Part shown: positions 7,672 to 16,405 of the stretch, piece by piece
Numbering within the stretch: position 1 is the first letter of the stretch
Layout of the letters: every line of letters starts with the position of its first letter
NCBI RefSeq assembly: GCF_013375535.1
Contig: NZ_JABXJG010000003.1
Coordinates: 186,001 to 250,000, forward strand
Origin: Sphingobium sp. 15-1
GTDB taxonomy: Bacteria > Pseudomonadota > Alphaproteobacteria > Sphingomonadales > Sphingomonadaceae
Length of the DNA stretch: 64,000 nucleotides
Direction of reading: 5' to 3'
Program-made: the position numbers and the translations under genes
Notes under the pieces: model-generated
Seen by the model: only the letters and a program-made list of their open reading frames with translations
Told to the model about the DNA's origin: nothing
The model's database searches: none

Positions 7672-8811
7672 TCAGGCGACCGCCGCCTCACTCACCGCTT
7701 CGCGCGTGCCCGGCAGCTTCACGCGGGGGGCGACTTCCTTGGCGAGCAGTTCGAGCGAATAGAACCAGGGCGACGGATCGTCATAATAGTCATGGGCTTC
7801 GACCTGGAGCGTGCCCCAACCGCCACATTGTTCGAACAGGGTGTTGAGTTTGTCGACGACGGTGTCGGGCGAGCCGACGACGAAGACATTGTCGACCAGA
7901 AATTCGAGGTCGGCGTCCTTGGGATCGATGCCGGCGTCCTTGGCGAAGCCATCCATCATGCCGAAGCGGTGCCAGATCGGGATCAGATATTTGTTGAAGC
8001 AATAACCGATCGGCCCCTCCATCACGAGCCGCTTGGCCTCTGCGTCGGTGTCCGCGCAGAAGACGGTCTGCGAGACGGCATGGCGCTGGCGGTTCGGCGT
8101 GAAGCCCGCCTTGATATTGGCTTCGGAATAGATTTCCCAGTGACGCTTGAGCGCGTCGAGGCCGGAGAAGATCGATACCGGCTTGAAGTTGCGCTCACCT
8201 GCGAGCTTCATCGATGGCGAATTCTGGCTGAACCCGGTGACGGCGAATTCGGGAAAGGCGCCGTTCCAGGGCGAGAAATCGGCGAGCATATGCTGTTCGT
8301 CTTCCTCGGTTTCCGCCGGGGTTTCCTCGGGGAAGCCAGCGTCCCAATATTTGCCCTCGTAGAAAAAGGGCTCGCGCTTCCAGATCTTCTCCATGATGGT
8401 GAGGGATTCACGCACCATGTCGTTCAGCATCTGCGGCTCCGCTTCCCTGATGCCGTGCATGTAGGACGCCTGCGGATAGGCGCCGGCGCCGATGCCCATG
8501 AAATAGCGGCCTTCCAGAATCTGCGACAGCCAGCCGACCATGATGGCGAGCTTGGCGGGATGCTGGTGGGGCAGGATGTGCGCCATCGGAGCGAATTTGA
8601 TCTGGCTGGTCTGCAACGCGGCGGCGGCCATGATGAGTTCGGGGTTGGGGATATTCTCCCAGATCTGCGAGGCATGCTCGGAGATCATCATCGAGGTGAA
8701 GCCTGCCTTGTCGCAGGCCACGCTGTTCTGAACGCCCCATTCGAAGGTCTGCCGCGCCGTTCGGCCCGGGCGCATATAGGGGTGGAAGATGAGGCCGGTT
8801 TCCATCGCCAT
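7672..8811 (-). CDS. LLM class flavin-dependent oxidoreductase, second copy
   Basis: A 379-residue luciferase-like monooxygenase, only distantly similar to the one at 3970. Visible elements are METGLIFHPYMRPGRTARQ, CDKAGFTSMMISEHASQIW, MAHILPHQHPAKLAIMVGW, LEGRYFMGIGAGAYPQ and the C-terminal VVGSPDTVVDKLNTLFEQ, all standard for the family. It should use FMNH2 and O2 on an unknown substrate. A good AGGAGAG ribosome site lies eight bases before the ATG. It is divergent from the TetR gene at 9142 across a 330-base gap, so that TetR is the likely regulator. The two LLM genes and one reductase in one cluster suggest two separate oxygenation steps or alternative substrates. Confidence 0.87.
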   Translation of the reverse strand: MAMETGLIFHPYMRPGRTARQTFEWGVQNSVACDKAGFTSMMISEHASQIWENIPNPELIMAAAALQTSQIKFAPMAHILPHQHPAKLAIMVGWLSQILEGRYFMGIGAGAYPQASYMHGIREAEPQMLNDMVRESLTIMEKIWKREPFFYEGKYWDAGFPEETPAETEEDEQHMLADFSPWNGAFPEFAVTGFSQNSPSMKLAGERNFKPVSIFSGLDALKRHWEIYSEANIKAGFTPNRQRHAVSQTVFCADTDAEAKRLVMEGPIGYCFNKYLIPIWHRFGMMDGFAKDAGIDPKDADLEFLVDNVFVVGSPDTVVDKLNTLFEQCGGWGTLQVEAHDYYDDPSPWFYSLELLAKEVAPRVKLPGTREAVSEAAVA

Positions 8812-9141
8812 GAAAGTCTCTCCTTGAGCGTAATCGCAACGAGCCGATGGCTGCCGTCTTTGGGCGGCATATGGGCCAGGGCTGTCTAACGGTGATTAGG
8901 GATAATCCAGCGCGGGAATTTAAGTCAAGTGTAATTTCGCGTCTGGGCTAGGGTTTTGGCCCAGCGCGCAGAGGTTGTGAGCGCGGTGCGTCGACATATT
9001 GTGCCGAAATACCGCTAAAATTCTTGCAATATGCCCACTTTTCTGCGATCGGTTTCGGCGGTTGGGAAGAGGTGGTTTCTGGAAATATATTTTTCGGCTC
9101 GCCTTCAATGCCGGGTATTTCTAAAACAGATGTAATAAGGA
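8812..9141. promoter_or_regulatory. Divergent promoter region, LLM/TetR
   Basis: 330 bases without a gene. It contains AT-rich promoter-like stretches near 8910-8935 and 9080-9140 and a hairpin near 8944-8964 (GGGCT...GGCCC). A TetR operator is expected here from the divergent layout, but I could not define one. Confidence 0.45.
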
Positions 9142-9819
9142 ATGTGGGTGGCGGGCATGGATAACCAGCTGGAGGATGGGGCGGCGACCGAAAGTCTCGA
9201 CGGCAAGACCCGCCTCATCCTCGCCGGTGAGCGGCTGTTTGCGAAGGGCGGCATCCATGGTGCCTCGATGCGCGAGATTGCCGCACAGGCCGGGCAGGGC
9301 AATCACGCGGCGGTGCAATATCATTTCGGATCGCGTGAGGGTCTGGTGCGCGCCATCTTCGACTTTCGCATGGATCAGATGGAGGACGCGCGCGGCGCCC
9401 TGTTGCGCCGGGCAGAAGCAAGCGGGCGGCTGAAGGATGCGCGCACCATATTGGAGATCATCCTGCTGCCGCAGCTCGACCTTCAGGACGCCGATGGCAA
9501 CCATAGCTATGCCAGCTTCCTCAGCCAGTATCTGCTGCAAAGCCGGTCTCCGGAATTTGGCGATTTCAGCGGATCGGAGCCGCCCCATCTGACCCGCGCG
9601 CTCCATCTGCTGCGCGATCGGGTCGATTATCTGCCGCCGCATGTGGCCCAACGGCGGCTCATCAGCATCAGCCTCATGTTCCTCAACATACTGGTCCGCC
9701 ATCATGGCACGGACGGGGAGATGTTCGGGGAGACGTTCGAGGAAGCGCTGGAGGACACGATGGAGCAGATCGTGGCCGTCATGTGCATGCCGCTGAGGCT
9801 TGGGCCGGCACAGGCCTGA
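9142..9819 (+). CDS. TetR/AcrR family transcriptional regulator
   Basis: A 225-residue regulator. The helix-turn-helix region is KTRLILAGERLFAKGGIHGASMREIAAQAG, then AAVQYHFGSREGLVRAIFDF, which is the AcrR-type signature. The C-terminal half is a typical ligand pocket with no recognisable specificity. The start is uncertain: ATG at 9142 or at 9157, neither with an ideal ribosome site. It is divergent from the LLM gene and sits 24 bases before an SDR and thiolase pair on the same strand, so it probably controls both directions. Confidence 0.86.
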   Translation: MWVAGMDNQLEDGAATESLDGKTRLILAGERLFAKGGIHGASMREIAAQAGQGNHAAVQYHFGSREGLVRAIFDFRMDQMEDARGALLRRAEASGRLKDARTILEIILLPQLDLQDADGNHSYASFLSQYLLQSRSPEFGDFSGSEPPHLTRALHLLRDRVDYLPPHVAQRRLISISLMFLNILVRHHGTDGEMFGETFEEALEDTMEQIVAVMCMPLRLGPAQA

Positions 9820-9843
9820 AGCCATATCCACAGGAGAGAGAAA

Positions 9844-10623
9844 ATGCGGATCAAGGACTTGCCCGCCGTCGTGACCGGCGGAGCATCGGGATTGGGTGAG
9901 GCGACGGCGCGGGCGCTGCGGGGCGCCGGGGCAAGAGTCGCGATCTTCGACGTGAATGTCGAGCGCGGCGAAGCGCTGGCGGCCGAGATTGGCGCCCTGT
10001 TTTGCGCCGTCGATGTGACCGACGAGGCATCGGTCGACGCTGCCTTTGCCAAGGCGCGGGATGCGCAGGGGCAGGAGCGCATTCTCGTCAACTGCGCGGG
10101 CATCGCGTCGGGCGAAAAGACGGCCAGCCGCGACAGGGAAAGCGGCGCGCCCGTCGCCCATCGCATCGCGGCCTTCATGCGCACTGTGAACATCAATCTG
10201 GTGGGAACCTTCGCCTGCATCGCCAAATCGGCGGCGGGCATGCTGACGCTCGATCCGCTGGAGGATGGCGAGCGGGGCGTCATCATCAACACCGCTTCGG
10301 TCGCCGCCGAAGATGGGCAGATCGGACAGGCGGCCTATGCCGCCTCGAAGGCCGGGGTGAAGGGCATGACCCTGCCGATCGCCCGCGATCTCATGGGCGA
10401 CGGTATTCGCTGCAACGTCATCCTGCCGGGGATATTGGGCACCCCGATGCTGGCCGGGCTACCGCAGAATGTACAGGATTCGCTGGCCGCGACGGTGCCC
10501 TTTCCCAAGCGTCTGGGAAAGCCGGAGGAATATGCCGAAACAGTGCTGTTCCTGATCGGCAATGGCTACATGAACGGCGCTTCGGTGCGCCTTGACGGCG
10601 CGCTGCGCATGGCGCCGCGGTGA
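9844..10623 (+). CDS. SDR family, type 10-like 3-hydroxyacyl-CoA dehydrogenase
   Basis: A 259-residue short-chain dehydrogenase. The nucleotide-binding motif is TGGASGLG near residues 12-19, with NCAG near 81-84 and the catalytic pattern Ser (NTASVA), Tyr and Lys in AYAASKAGV. The insertion between the NCAG strand and the active site, the GMTLPIARDL segment and the C terminus VRLDGALRM match type 10 hydroxyacyl-CoA dehydrogenases (HSD17B10-like). It would oxidise a beta-hydroxyacyl-CoA to the keto thioester. An AGGAGAG ribosome site precedes the ATG. The thiolase starts 11 bases after its stop, which strongly supports a hydroxyacyl-CoA dehydrogenase then thiolase order of reactions. Confidence 0.88.
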   Translation: MRIKDLPAVVTGGASGLGEATARALRGAGARVAIFDVNVERGEALAAEIGALFCAVDVTDEASVDAAFAKARDAQGQERILVNCAGIASGEKTASRDRESGAPVAHRIAAFMRTVNINLVGTFACIAKSAAGMLTLDPLEDGERGVIINTASVAAEDGQIGQAAYAASKAGVKGMTLPIARDLMGDGIRCNVILPGILGTPMLAGLPQNVQDSLAATVPFPKRLGKPEEYAETVLFLIGNGYMNGASVRLDGALRMAPR

Positions 10624-10634
10624 AAGGAGAGACT

Positions 10635-11819
10635 ATGGAACCGATTTACATATTGTCAGGTGTTCGTACCGCCATCGGCGATTTCGGCGGCAGCCTGAAG
10701 GACATTCCGCCCGCTCGCCTCGGCACACTGGTCATTGCAGAGGCCGTGCGGCGCGCCGGACTGGCGCCCGATGCCGTGCAGCATGTCGTCATGGGCAATG
10801 TCATTCTCAGTGAGCCCAAGGACGCCTATCTCGCCCGCGTCGCTGCGGTCGAGGCGGGCGTGCCTGTCGAAGCGCCCGCGCTGACGCTCAATCGGCTGTG
10901 CGGATCGGGTGTTCAGGCCATTATTTCCGCCGCGCAGATGATCGCGCTTGGGGAATGCGGCATTGCCGTGGCGGGGGGCGCCGAATCGATGACGCGTTCG
11001 CCCTATCATGTGGCTGCGGCGCGCTTTGGGCAGAAAATGGGCGATGCTGTCATGGTCGACGCGCTGACGGCTGTGCTGTCCGACCCGTTCGAAGGCATGC
11101 ATATGGGCGTGACGGCGGAGAATGTAGCGGCCGACCATCACATCACGCGCGAGATGCAGGATGAACTGGCGGTGCTGAGCCACCAGCGCGCGGCGACCGC
11201 GCAGGTGGAAGGTCGCTTCAAGGAGCAGATCCTGCCCGTCGAGATCAGGAGCCGCAAGGGCGTGCAACTGTTCGATACGGACGAGCATGTCCGCGCCGAA
11301 GCGAATGTGGAGGATATGGGCAAGCTTCGCGCCGTGTTCCAGAAGGACGGCACGGTGACGGCAGGCAATGCGTCCGGCATCAATGACGGTGCGGCGGCGC
11401 TGGTCCTTGCCTCACAGGCGGCGGTCAGGGAAAAGGGGCTGATGCCCAGGGCCAGAATATTGGGTTGGGGCCATGCCGGGGTCCAGCCCGATCGCATGGG
11501 CATCGGGCCGGTCAAGGCCGTGCCGATCGCGCTGGAGCGGGCTGGCGTGACGCTCGATCAGGTCGATGTCATCGAATCGAACGAAGCCTTCGCGGCGCAG
11601 GCCTGCGCCGTCGCCAATTTGCTGGGCTTCGATCCGGAGAAGGTCAATCCCAACGGGTCCGGCATTGCGCTCGGCCATCCGGTTGGTGCGACGGGCGCGA
11701 TATTGACGGTCAAGACCCTCTATGAGCTGGAACGGATTGCGGGGCGCTATGGCCTTATCACCATGTGCATCGGCGGCGGGCAGGGGATCGCCTTGGTCAT
11801 CGAGCGAGTGGACGACTAA
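10635..11819 (+). CDS. Acetyl-CoA acetyltransferase / beta-ketothiolase
   Basis: A 394-residue thiolase of normal length. The catalytic Cys89 is in LNRLCGSGVQAI, His348 in GIALGHPVGATGA and Cys378 in MCIGGGQG. The substrate loop GGAESMTRSPY and the NEAFAAQ segment are also conserved. It cleaves a beta-ketoacyl-CoA with CoA, or condenses two acetyl-CoA. The ATG at 10635 has AGGAG five bases upstream. It completes the CoA branch of this cluster with the SDR before it and the ligase at 1992. Specificity for acetoacetyl-CoA versus a longer or branched chain cannot be read here. Confidence 0.93.
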   Translation: MEPIYILSGVRTAIGDFGGSLKDIPPARLGTLVIAEAVRRAGLAPDAVQHVVMGNVILSEPKDAYLARVAAVEAGVPVEAPALTLNRLCGSGVQAIISAAQMIALGECGIAVAGGAESMTRSPYHVAAARFGQKMGDAVMVDALTAVLSDPFEGMHMGVTAENVAADHHITREMQDELAVLSHQRAATAQVEGRFKEQILPVEIRSRKGVQLFDTDEHVRAEANVEDMGKLRAVFQKDGTVTAGNASGINDGAAALVLASQAAVREKGLMPRARILGWGHAGVQPDRMGIGPVKAVPIALERAGVTLDQVDVIESNEAFAAQACAVANLLGFDPEKVNPNGSGIALGHPVGATGAILTVKTLYELERIAGRYGLITMCIGGGQGIALVIERVDD

Positions 11820-11862
11820 GACGGTTTGGAATATTTTCGGACAATAGGTTTAGCAGGTCAAT

Positions 11863-11886
11863 GGCGTGGCGGGAATCCGCCATGCC
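11863..11886 (+). terminator. Possible hairpin terminator after thiolase
   Basis: GGCGTGGCGG and CCGCCATGCC form a 10-bp stem with one G-T pair and a GAAT loop, 43 bases after the thiolase stop. There is no T-run, so it may instead be a structured 3' end. Confidence 0.4.
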
Positions 11887-11971
11887 TGATCTGCCCCAAC
11901 CGAGTGGACCGATAAGTTTGTTAGTGGATTAAGCCCTTGAAGCGCTTGGGATTGGTGGACCAGGCCCAGCG

Positions 11972-12085
11972 TTAGTTTCCGGCTTGGCCTGCCCCGCTCG
12001 GGGCAGGCCAAATTCCTGATCCGGCAAGATATTCCGCCGGCGTCAGATTGCCAAGAGCCGAGTGAGGACGGCTCTCATTATACAA
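11972..12085 (-). pseudogene. IS3-family transposase (OrfB) C-terminal remnant
   Basis: On the minus strand the codons read LYNESRPHSALGNLTPAEYL and continue to a stop at 11972. This YNxxRPHSALGxLTPxEY pattern is the hallmark C terminus of IS3-family OrfB integrases. Only about 37 codons remain. The reading breaks off at about 12085, where unrelated recombinase-cassette sequence begins. It also holds a G/C hairpin (GGCCTGCCCCG...CGGGGCAGGCC near 11984-12009). Confidence 0.8.
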
Positions 12086-12099
12086 CACGGCGACGCAAC

Positions 12100-12430
12100 G
12101 CCCACGGGACCGATATCCGGGAAGTTATCTATCCATGGCACCCCTGGAGGGGTCGGCAGATCCACGTGCATCAAGCCGTGGAACGCGCCGGGGCGATTGT
12201 TTTTCGGTGCAACCTCACAGGTACGACGTCCGATCGCTTGCTTGAGATTCCGGCGTGGATGTTTGACCGCGCTGTTTGCACCATGACGTGCCTTGAAGCT
12301 GCATCTCGCGTGGATATCGGCGCGCTGAGCGCGCTGTCCAGACTCCTGCAGGTGGCAGCCAAGAAGATTTCGGCTTCATCGGTTTCGAGCGCAGCATTCA
12401 GCCCTCACGACTCGTATTCGGGAGGTCTTG
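12100..12430 (+). pseudogene. Remnant of small accessory gene of a serine-recombinase cassette
   Basis: An open frame without a clean start reads REVIYPWHPWRGRQIHVHQA and continues through DRLLEIPAWMFDRA. Small proteins with a PWHPxxGRxxxVHxAVER-like beginning and a LEIPAWMFD motif are found before serine recombinases in mobile cassettes; I recall them only at that level. The frame runs past its expected end into the next gene, so it is probably degraded. It is directly joined to the IS3 remnant on its left. Confidence 0.45.
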
Positions 12431-12628
12431 ATGGCACGCAAGCCGATGACAGTGCAGCTCGATCTGTTCTCCAGCCCCAGCGGTTCCGGGATCGCGCAGC
12501 TTCCGCGATGGCAGACCCTGCCGCCGCCGACACGCCAAGCGTTGATGCCGCTGATCGTACGCCTGCTACTCGAGCATATCGACAGCGATCCCGTCGCGGA
12601 ACCACGGGAGACGTACGATGAACTTTGA
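12431..12628 (+). CDS. Small hypothetical protein of the recombinase cassette
   Basis: About 65 residues starting MARKPMTVQLDLF, rich in Pro and Leu (LPRWQTLPPPTRQAL), ending ETYDEL. It overlaps the start of the recombinase gene by 11 bases, which fits translational coupling. Such short proteins commonly sit between the accessory gene and the serine recombinase in these cassettes. Function unknown. Confidence 0.5.
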   Translation: MARKPMTVQLDLFSSPSGSGIAQLPRWQTLPPPTRQALMPLIVRLLLEHIDSDPVAEPRETYDEL

Positions 12629-13323
12629 GAAGATCGGCCCGCAGCATCTCGAGCGCAAGGCGATCCTGTATGTGCGGCAGTCCTCCCCCATCAGGTGCTT
12701 CACAACCGGGAGAGCAGCGCTCTGCAATACGCAATGCGCGATCGCCTGGTCACTCTGGGATGGTCTCGCATCGAGACCGTCGACGAAGATCTTGGCCGAT
12801 CAGCCGCAGGAGGTGTGACACGCGCCGGTTTCGACCGGATGGTTGCCGAGGTCTGCCTTGGCAAAGTCGGTGCAGTCGCTGCACGGGAAGTTTCGCGCTT
12901 CGCCCGCAACAGCCGTGACTGGCAACAGCTTATCGAGATGTGCCGGGTCGTCGACACGGTGTTGATCGACCAAGAGACCGTGTACGCCCCGCGCCAGGGC
13001 AATGACCGACTGCTGCTGGGCCTGAAGGGCAGCCTCAAAGAGTATGAACTGGATCTTCTGCGCCAGCGTTCGCTCTCGGCCCGCTACGAGAAGGCTCGAC
13101 GCGGCGAACTGATCGTTGCGGCCCCGGTCGGCTTCGTGAAGGTCGGCGACCGGATCGAGAAGGATCCTGATCGTCGGGTCCAAGAAGCCATTGCCCTGGT
13201 GTTTGACAAGGTCGCCGAGCTCGGCAGTGCACGGCAAGCGCTGCTCTGGTTTATCGAGCATGGGCTGGACCTTCCCGCCAAGCGCAACAACGGCGATGTC
13301 GAGTGGCGCAAGCCGAACTACGG
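12618..13323 (+). pseudogene. Large serine recombinase, frameshifted and truncated
   Basis: The N terminus reads LERKAILYVRQSSP, with the catalytic Ser in the VRQSS segment, in one frame. The continuation HQVLHNRESSALQYAMRDRL is in the next frame. One missing base in the C-run at 12685-12689 accounts for the shift. The resolvase domain then runs intact through REVSRFARNSRDWQQLIEMC and QGNDRLLLGLKGSLKEYELD to the recombinase domain (EWRKPNY), where homology stops near 13323. The zinc-ribbon and coiled-coil C terminus is missing. It is not expected to be active. A sequencing error could explain the frameshift but not the truncation. Confidence 0.8.
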
Positions 13324-13638
13324 TAAGCGCCGACGGAAGCTTTCAATTACCCACAAGTGCGCCCGGCGAGATCGATTCCAAGTTTCATGTCCATCAGGCG
13401 GGACCAGCCGCGCCATATGACGGTGTTGCCGGGAGGCGGGTCGCGCTCGCGACTGCACCAATTCCAAATGCGCCGAGCAGAAGGTCGAACACGATTGGTC
13501 CTCCTTCGAGCAGGCGCGCCAGAAGCTCATGGGGAAAGCGAGATGGGTAACAAGCCTCTGCCTCGGCATTCGCGAACAGCAGGGTCCAACTAACGCGGAA
13601 CATCCCTCCAGCCTTGGTTCTGGAGTGATATGAGCTCG
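13324..13638. other. Unassigned remnant sequence
   Basis: 315 bases between the broken recombinase and the SDR. Short open frames exist on both strands but none shows a recognisable domain or ribosome site. It is probably debris of mobile-element insertion. Confidence 0.4.
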
Positions 13639-14406
13639 TCAAGCTGTTTGCCCCCCATCTACGACGAGTTCCGATCCGCTCATGAACGCCGCCTTGTCGG
13701 ATGCCAGGAATACCACGGCGTGCGCGATGTCGGCTGGCGATCCGGCGCCGGCCAGTGGTTCACCTGCATTGATCTGGGCAGAGATGCCGAGGTCGCCGCC
13801 GTCGCGCTGTGCAACTTCGGATACAAGCTGTCGCCCCATGGCGGTTTCGATCAGGCCGGGATGGACCGAGTTCACCCGGATCCTGCGATCCGCAAGTTCC
13901 AACGCAAGACACTTTGTCATCAGGCGCACAGCGCCTTTGGACGCCGCATAAGCGGTAAACCCCGGGCTCCCTCGCAAGCCTCCTATCGAGGACATGTTGA
14001 CGATCGAGGCACCCCCATCCCAGCGGGTGGCGCCCTCAGACAGCAGCGGCACGGCGTGCTTGCACCCCAAGAAGACGCCTTCCACATTGACGGCTTGCAT
14101 CTGCCTCCAGTTCCCGAGTGTCATCTCGATGACGGGGCTAATCGCAAAAACGCCCGCATTGTTGACAAGTATGTCGAGCCTTCCGGCCTCTTCTCGGGCA
14201 AAGATCATCACTTCGATCCAGGCGCTTTCCTGCGTCACGTCGAGCGCCCTCGACAGGCCACCGATCTCCGCCGCCAGCGCATCAGGCGCCACGATATCGG
14301 TGGCAATAACTCTGGCACCGGCGGCGGCAAGCGCGCGCGCCGTAGCGAACCCGATGCCACGTGCGCTGCCCGTAACGAGAGCCACCCGTCCTTTGAGCTT
14401 GGCCAT
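13639..14406 (-). CDS. SDR family oxidoreductase
   Basis: A 255-residue classical short-chain dehydrogenase. The cofactor motif TGSARGIG lies near residues 13-20, NNAG near 86-89, the active-site Ser in MSSIGG, and Tyr/Lys in YAASKGAV. The C terminus SGSELVVDGG is typical. The ATG at 14406 shares its A with the stop of the dioxygenase gene (TGATG overlap), so the two are translationally coupled and the long upstream extension of the open frame is not coding. It is the last gene of the hydroxyquinol operon. Its reaction is unknown; it may handle a hydroxylated intermediate before or after ring cleavage. Confidence 0.87.
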   Translation of the reverse strand: MAKLKGRVALVTGSARGIGFATARALAAAGARVIATDIVAPDALAAEIGGLSRALDVTQESAWIEVMIFAREEAGRLDILVNNAGVFAISPVIEMTLGNWRQMQAVNVEGVFLGCKHAVPLLSEGATRWDGGASIVNMSSIGGLRGSPGFTAYAASKGAVRLMTKCLALELADRRIRVNSVHPGLIETAMGRQLVSEVAQRDGGDLGISAQINAGEPLAGAGSPADIAHAVVFLASDKAAFMSGSELVVDGGQTA

Positions 14407-15308
14407 CAGACGTCCTCTTCGCGGGCGAGAACGAAGTTCCAGTCGACCCTCCAAAAAGGTGTGGCGAAGCCAAGCTGTTCGGCTTCTACTGGATCGTCGA
14501 CTTGGCGGAAATCGGCGATGAGTGAGTCCTTGACGCCGAACACAGTATCTTCCGCCAGGTACTGGCAGTCAGGCGTGAATATGTGGGTGACGACCGTGTC
14601 GTAGCCGGGCGCCTTCACGATGAAGTGGAGGTGGGCGGCACGGTTGGGATGGCGGCCAAGCGAAGCCAGGAGTTTGCCAACCGTGCCATCGTCAGGGATG
14701 GGGTAGTAGCGGGGCTTCACCGTTCGGAACCAATATTCGCCGTTGCTGTCCGTGGTGAAGACGCCACGGAGATTGTGGTCCGGCTGGATCCCCCGTTGCT
14801 GCACATCGTAGAAACCGTCGTCGTTCGTCGCCCAGACATCGACGATCGCGCCAGCGACCGGACTGCCCTCATTATCGGTCACGCATCCGCGAACGACCAG
14901 CGGTTCGCCCTTGCCATCGAGACAGATATTCGCGCCGTTCTCGTAACGCGGCGCGCCCGCCACATAGAAAGGCCCGAGCACCGTATTCTCAGTCGAACCT
15001 TCTGGACGATCGTGGTTGAGTGCGTCGACGAGCATCGACACGCCAAGCACGTCTGAGAGAAGAATGAACTCTTGGCGCCAGTCGGAGCACATCTGCCCGG
15101 TTTTGGTCAGAAATTCTATGCCAGCCATCCATTCTTCGGAGGTCAGCCCCGCCTCTTTTACGGCCGCGTGGAGATGGTTGACGATGATCGTCATGATCTC
15201 GCGGAAGCGTGGGGAGATATCCGGACCCGCGCGGGCGTTCACGACGTCCGCCGATCGCTCGGCGTCAAAAAAGGCGAGGTGGCGTTCCGATCCCATGATC
15301 TCGATCAT
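14406..15308 (-). CDS. Intradiol ring-cleavage dioxygenase, hydroxyquinol 1,2-dioxygenase type
   Basis: A 300-residue non-heme Fe(III) intradiol dioxygenase. An N-terminal helical dimerisation domain (about 20-100) is followed by ENTVLGPFYV (first Tyr ligand), then KPRYYPIPDDGTVG (second Tyr) and HPNRAAHLHF with the two His ligands. The PIPDDGTVGKLL and HPNRAAHLHF pattern and the direct neighbour maleylacetate reductase favour hydroxyquinol 1,2-dioxygenase over catechol dioxygenase. The product would be maleylacetate. The ATG at 15308 has GGAGAG seven bases upstream; alternatives at 15323 and 15371 are weaker. Coupled to the SDR that follows. Chlorocatechol or methylhydroquinol-type substrates are not excluded. 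Confidence 0.9.
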   Translation of the reverse strand: MIEIMGSERHLAFFDAERSADVVNARAGPDISPRFREIMTIIVNHLHAAVKEAGLTSEEWMAGIEFLTKTGQMCSDWRQEFILLSDVLGVSMLVDALNHDRPEGSTENTVLGPFYVAGAPRYENGANICLDGKGEPLVVRGCVTDNEGSPVAGAIVDVWATNDDGFYDVQQRGIQPDHNLRGVFTTDSNGEYWFRTVKPRYYPIPDDGTVGKLLASLGRHPNRAAHLHFIVKAPGYDTVVTHIFTPDCQYLAEDTVFGVKDSLIADFRQVDDPVEAEQLGFATPFWRVDWNFVLAREEDV

Positions 15309-15340
15309 ATCTTTGCTCTCCATCCTGTCTTGTCGGTACG

Positions 15341-16405
15341 TCAGCGGTCTCGCGGCGGACCGCCTGCCCATGCCGCAGCGATACAGGCCCGCACGGCCTC
15401 ACGTTCGAGCGGGCGGGGGTTCCAGTAAGCATTGGACAGCGCCAGGTCGGTCGCCCGGTCGATCCCATTCTCCGGCATACCGAGGTCTTTCAGCGCGCGA
15501 GGTGCGCCAAGGGCGCCGCCAAGATCGTAGAGAGCTCGGGCTGGATCGTGATCGTCAAACACGCGCGCGAGTGCGGCTATCGCGCTTGGCACCGCCGGCG
15601 CATTGTACCGCAGCGCGTGAGGCAGAACGATCGTGTGCGTCTCCGCATGCGGAAGGTTGAATGTGCCGGCCAAGGTATGGCACAGCTTGTGGTGGAGCGA
15701 CATGCCGACCGATCCCAGGCAAGTCCCGCATAGCCAAGCGCCGTATTGCGCAGCGGATCTGGCCTCCAAAATGCCGGGGTCTTCGAAGATCTGCGGCAGG
15801 CTGTGGATGAGGGCCCTCACTCCCTCCTCCGCCATCATGTCGATTATCGGGTTGCCGTCCTTGGCATAGAGCGCCTCGACAGCATGAGCGATAGCGTTGA
15901 ACCCGCTCGTAATCGACAATCCGACGGGCAAGCCGAGGGTCAGGTCGACATCGTAAATCACGACTTCGGGCAGAACTTTGTGCGTTGTTTGCGTGGTCTT
16001 CAACCCATCCCTGGTCTCGCCGATGATGGGTGTAACTTCCGATCCCGCATAGGTCGTCGGAATGACCATCTGTGGCATGTCGCTGCGCAATGCTATCGCC
16101 TTGCCTAAGCCGATGGTCGAACCGCCGCCGATCGAGACGATGCCGTCGATGTTCTTGACGGCCACAACCCCCATCGCTTCTTCGGTCACGGCGACCGGGG
16201 TGTGCATCACCGCGTCGGCAAACACATCGGCGCACAGCCCGCCGAGCAAGTCTGCGGCACGCTCCGCAGATCGCCTCTGCCCGGGTGTCGAGAGCACCAG
16301 AACGCGTTTCATGCCAAGGCGCTGCGCTTCATCCTGAACACGACCAAACGAGCCGGGGCCGAAGATCACGCGGGCAGGTTGTGCAGTGTAAACGAACTCA
16401 CGCAT
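15341..16405 (-). CDS. Maleylacetate reductase
   Basis: A 354-residue iron-type alcohol dehydrogenase fold. It has FGPGSF near residue 15, the nucleotide loop SIGGGSTIGLGKAIAL, PTTYAGSEVTPI and the His-rich metal region HHKLCHTLAGTFNLPHAETH, all typical of maleylacetate reductases, which reduce maleylacetate to 3-oxoadipate with NAD(P)H. Family length is 350-360, so the start at 16405 (MREFVYTAQPARVIFG) is preferred to the longer open frame. It lies 32 bases upstream of the hydroxyquinol dioxygenase, and the pair forms the standard lower pathway. 3-Oxoadipate would then enter the beta-ketoadipate route encoded elsewhere. Confidence 0.93.
   Translation of the reverse strand: MREFVYTAQPARVIFGPGSFGRVQDEAQRLGMKRVLVLSTPGQRRSAERAADLLGGLCADVFADAVMHTPVAVTEEAMGVVAVKNIDGIVSIGGGSTIGLGKAIALRSDMPQMVIPTTYAGSEVTPIIGETRDGLKTTQTTHKVLPEVVIYDVDLTLGLPVGLSITSGFNAIAHAVEALYAKDGNPIIDMMAEEGVRALIHSLPQIFEDPGILEARSAAQYGAWLCGTCLGSVGMSLHHKLCHTLAGTFNLPHAETHTIVLPHALRYNAPAVPSAIAALARVFDDHDPARALYDLGGALGAPRALKDLGMPENGIDRATDLALSNAYWNPRPLEREAVRACIAAAWAGGPPRDR

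Noticed and set aside
7792..8889. 365-codon open frame opposite the second LLM gene
   Set aside because: Shadow frame; the minus-strand LLM is well supported by motifs and ribosome site.
13394..13642. 82-codon minus-strand frame in the recombinase debris
   Set aside because: No recognisable domain, low-quality composition and no ribosome site.
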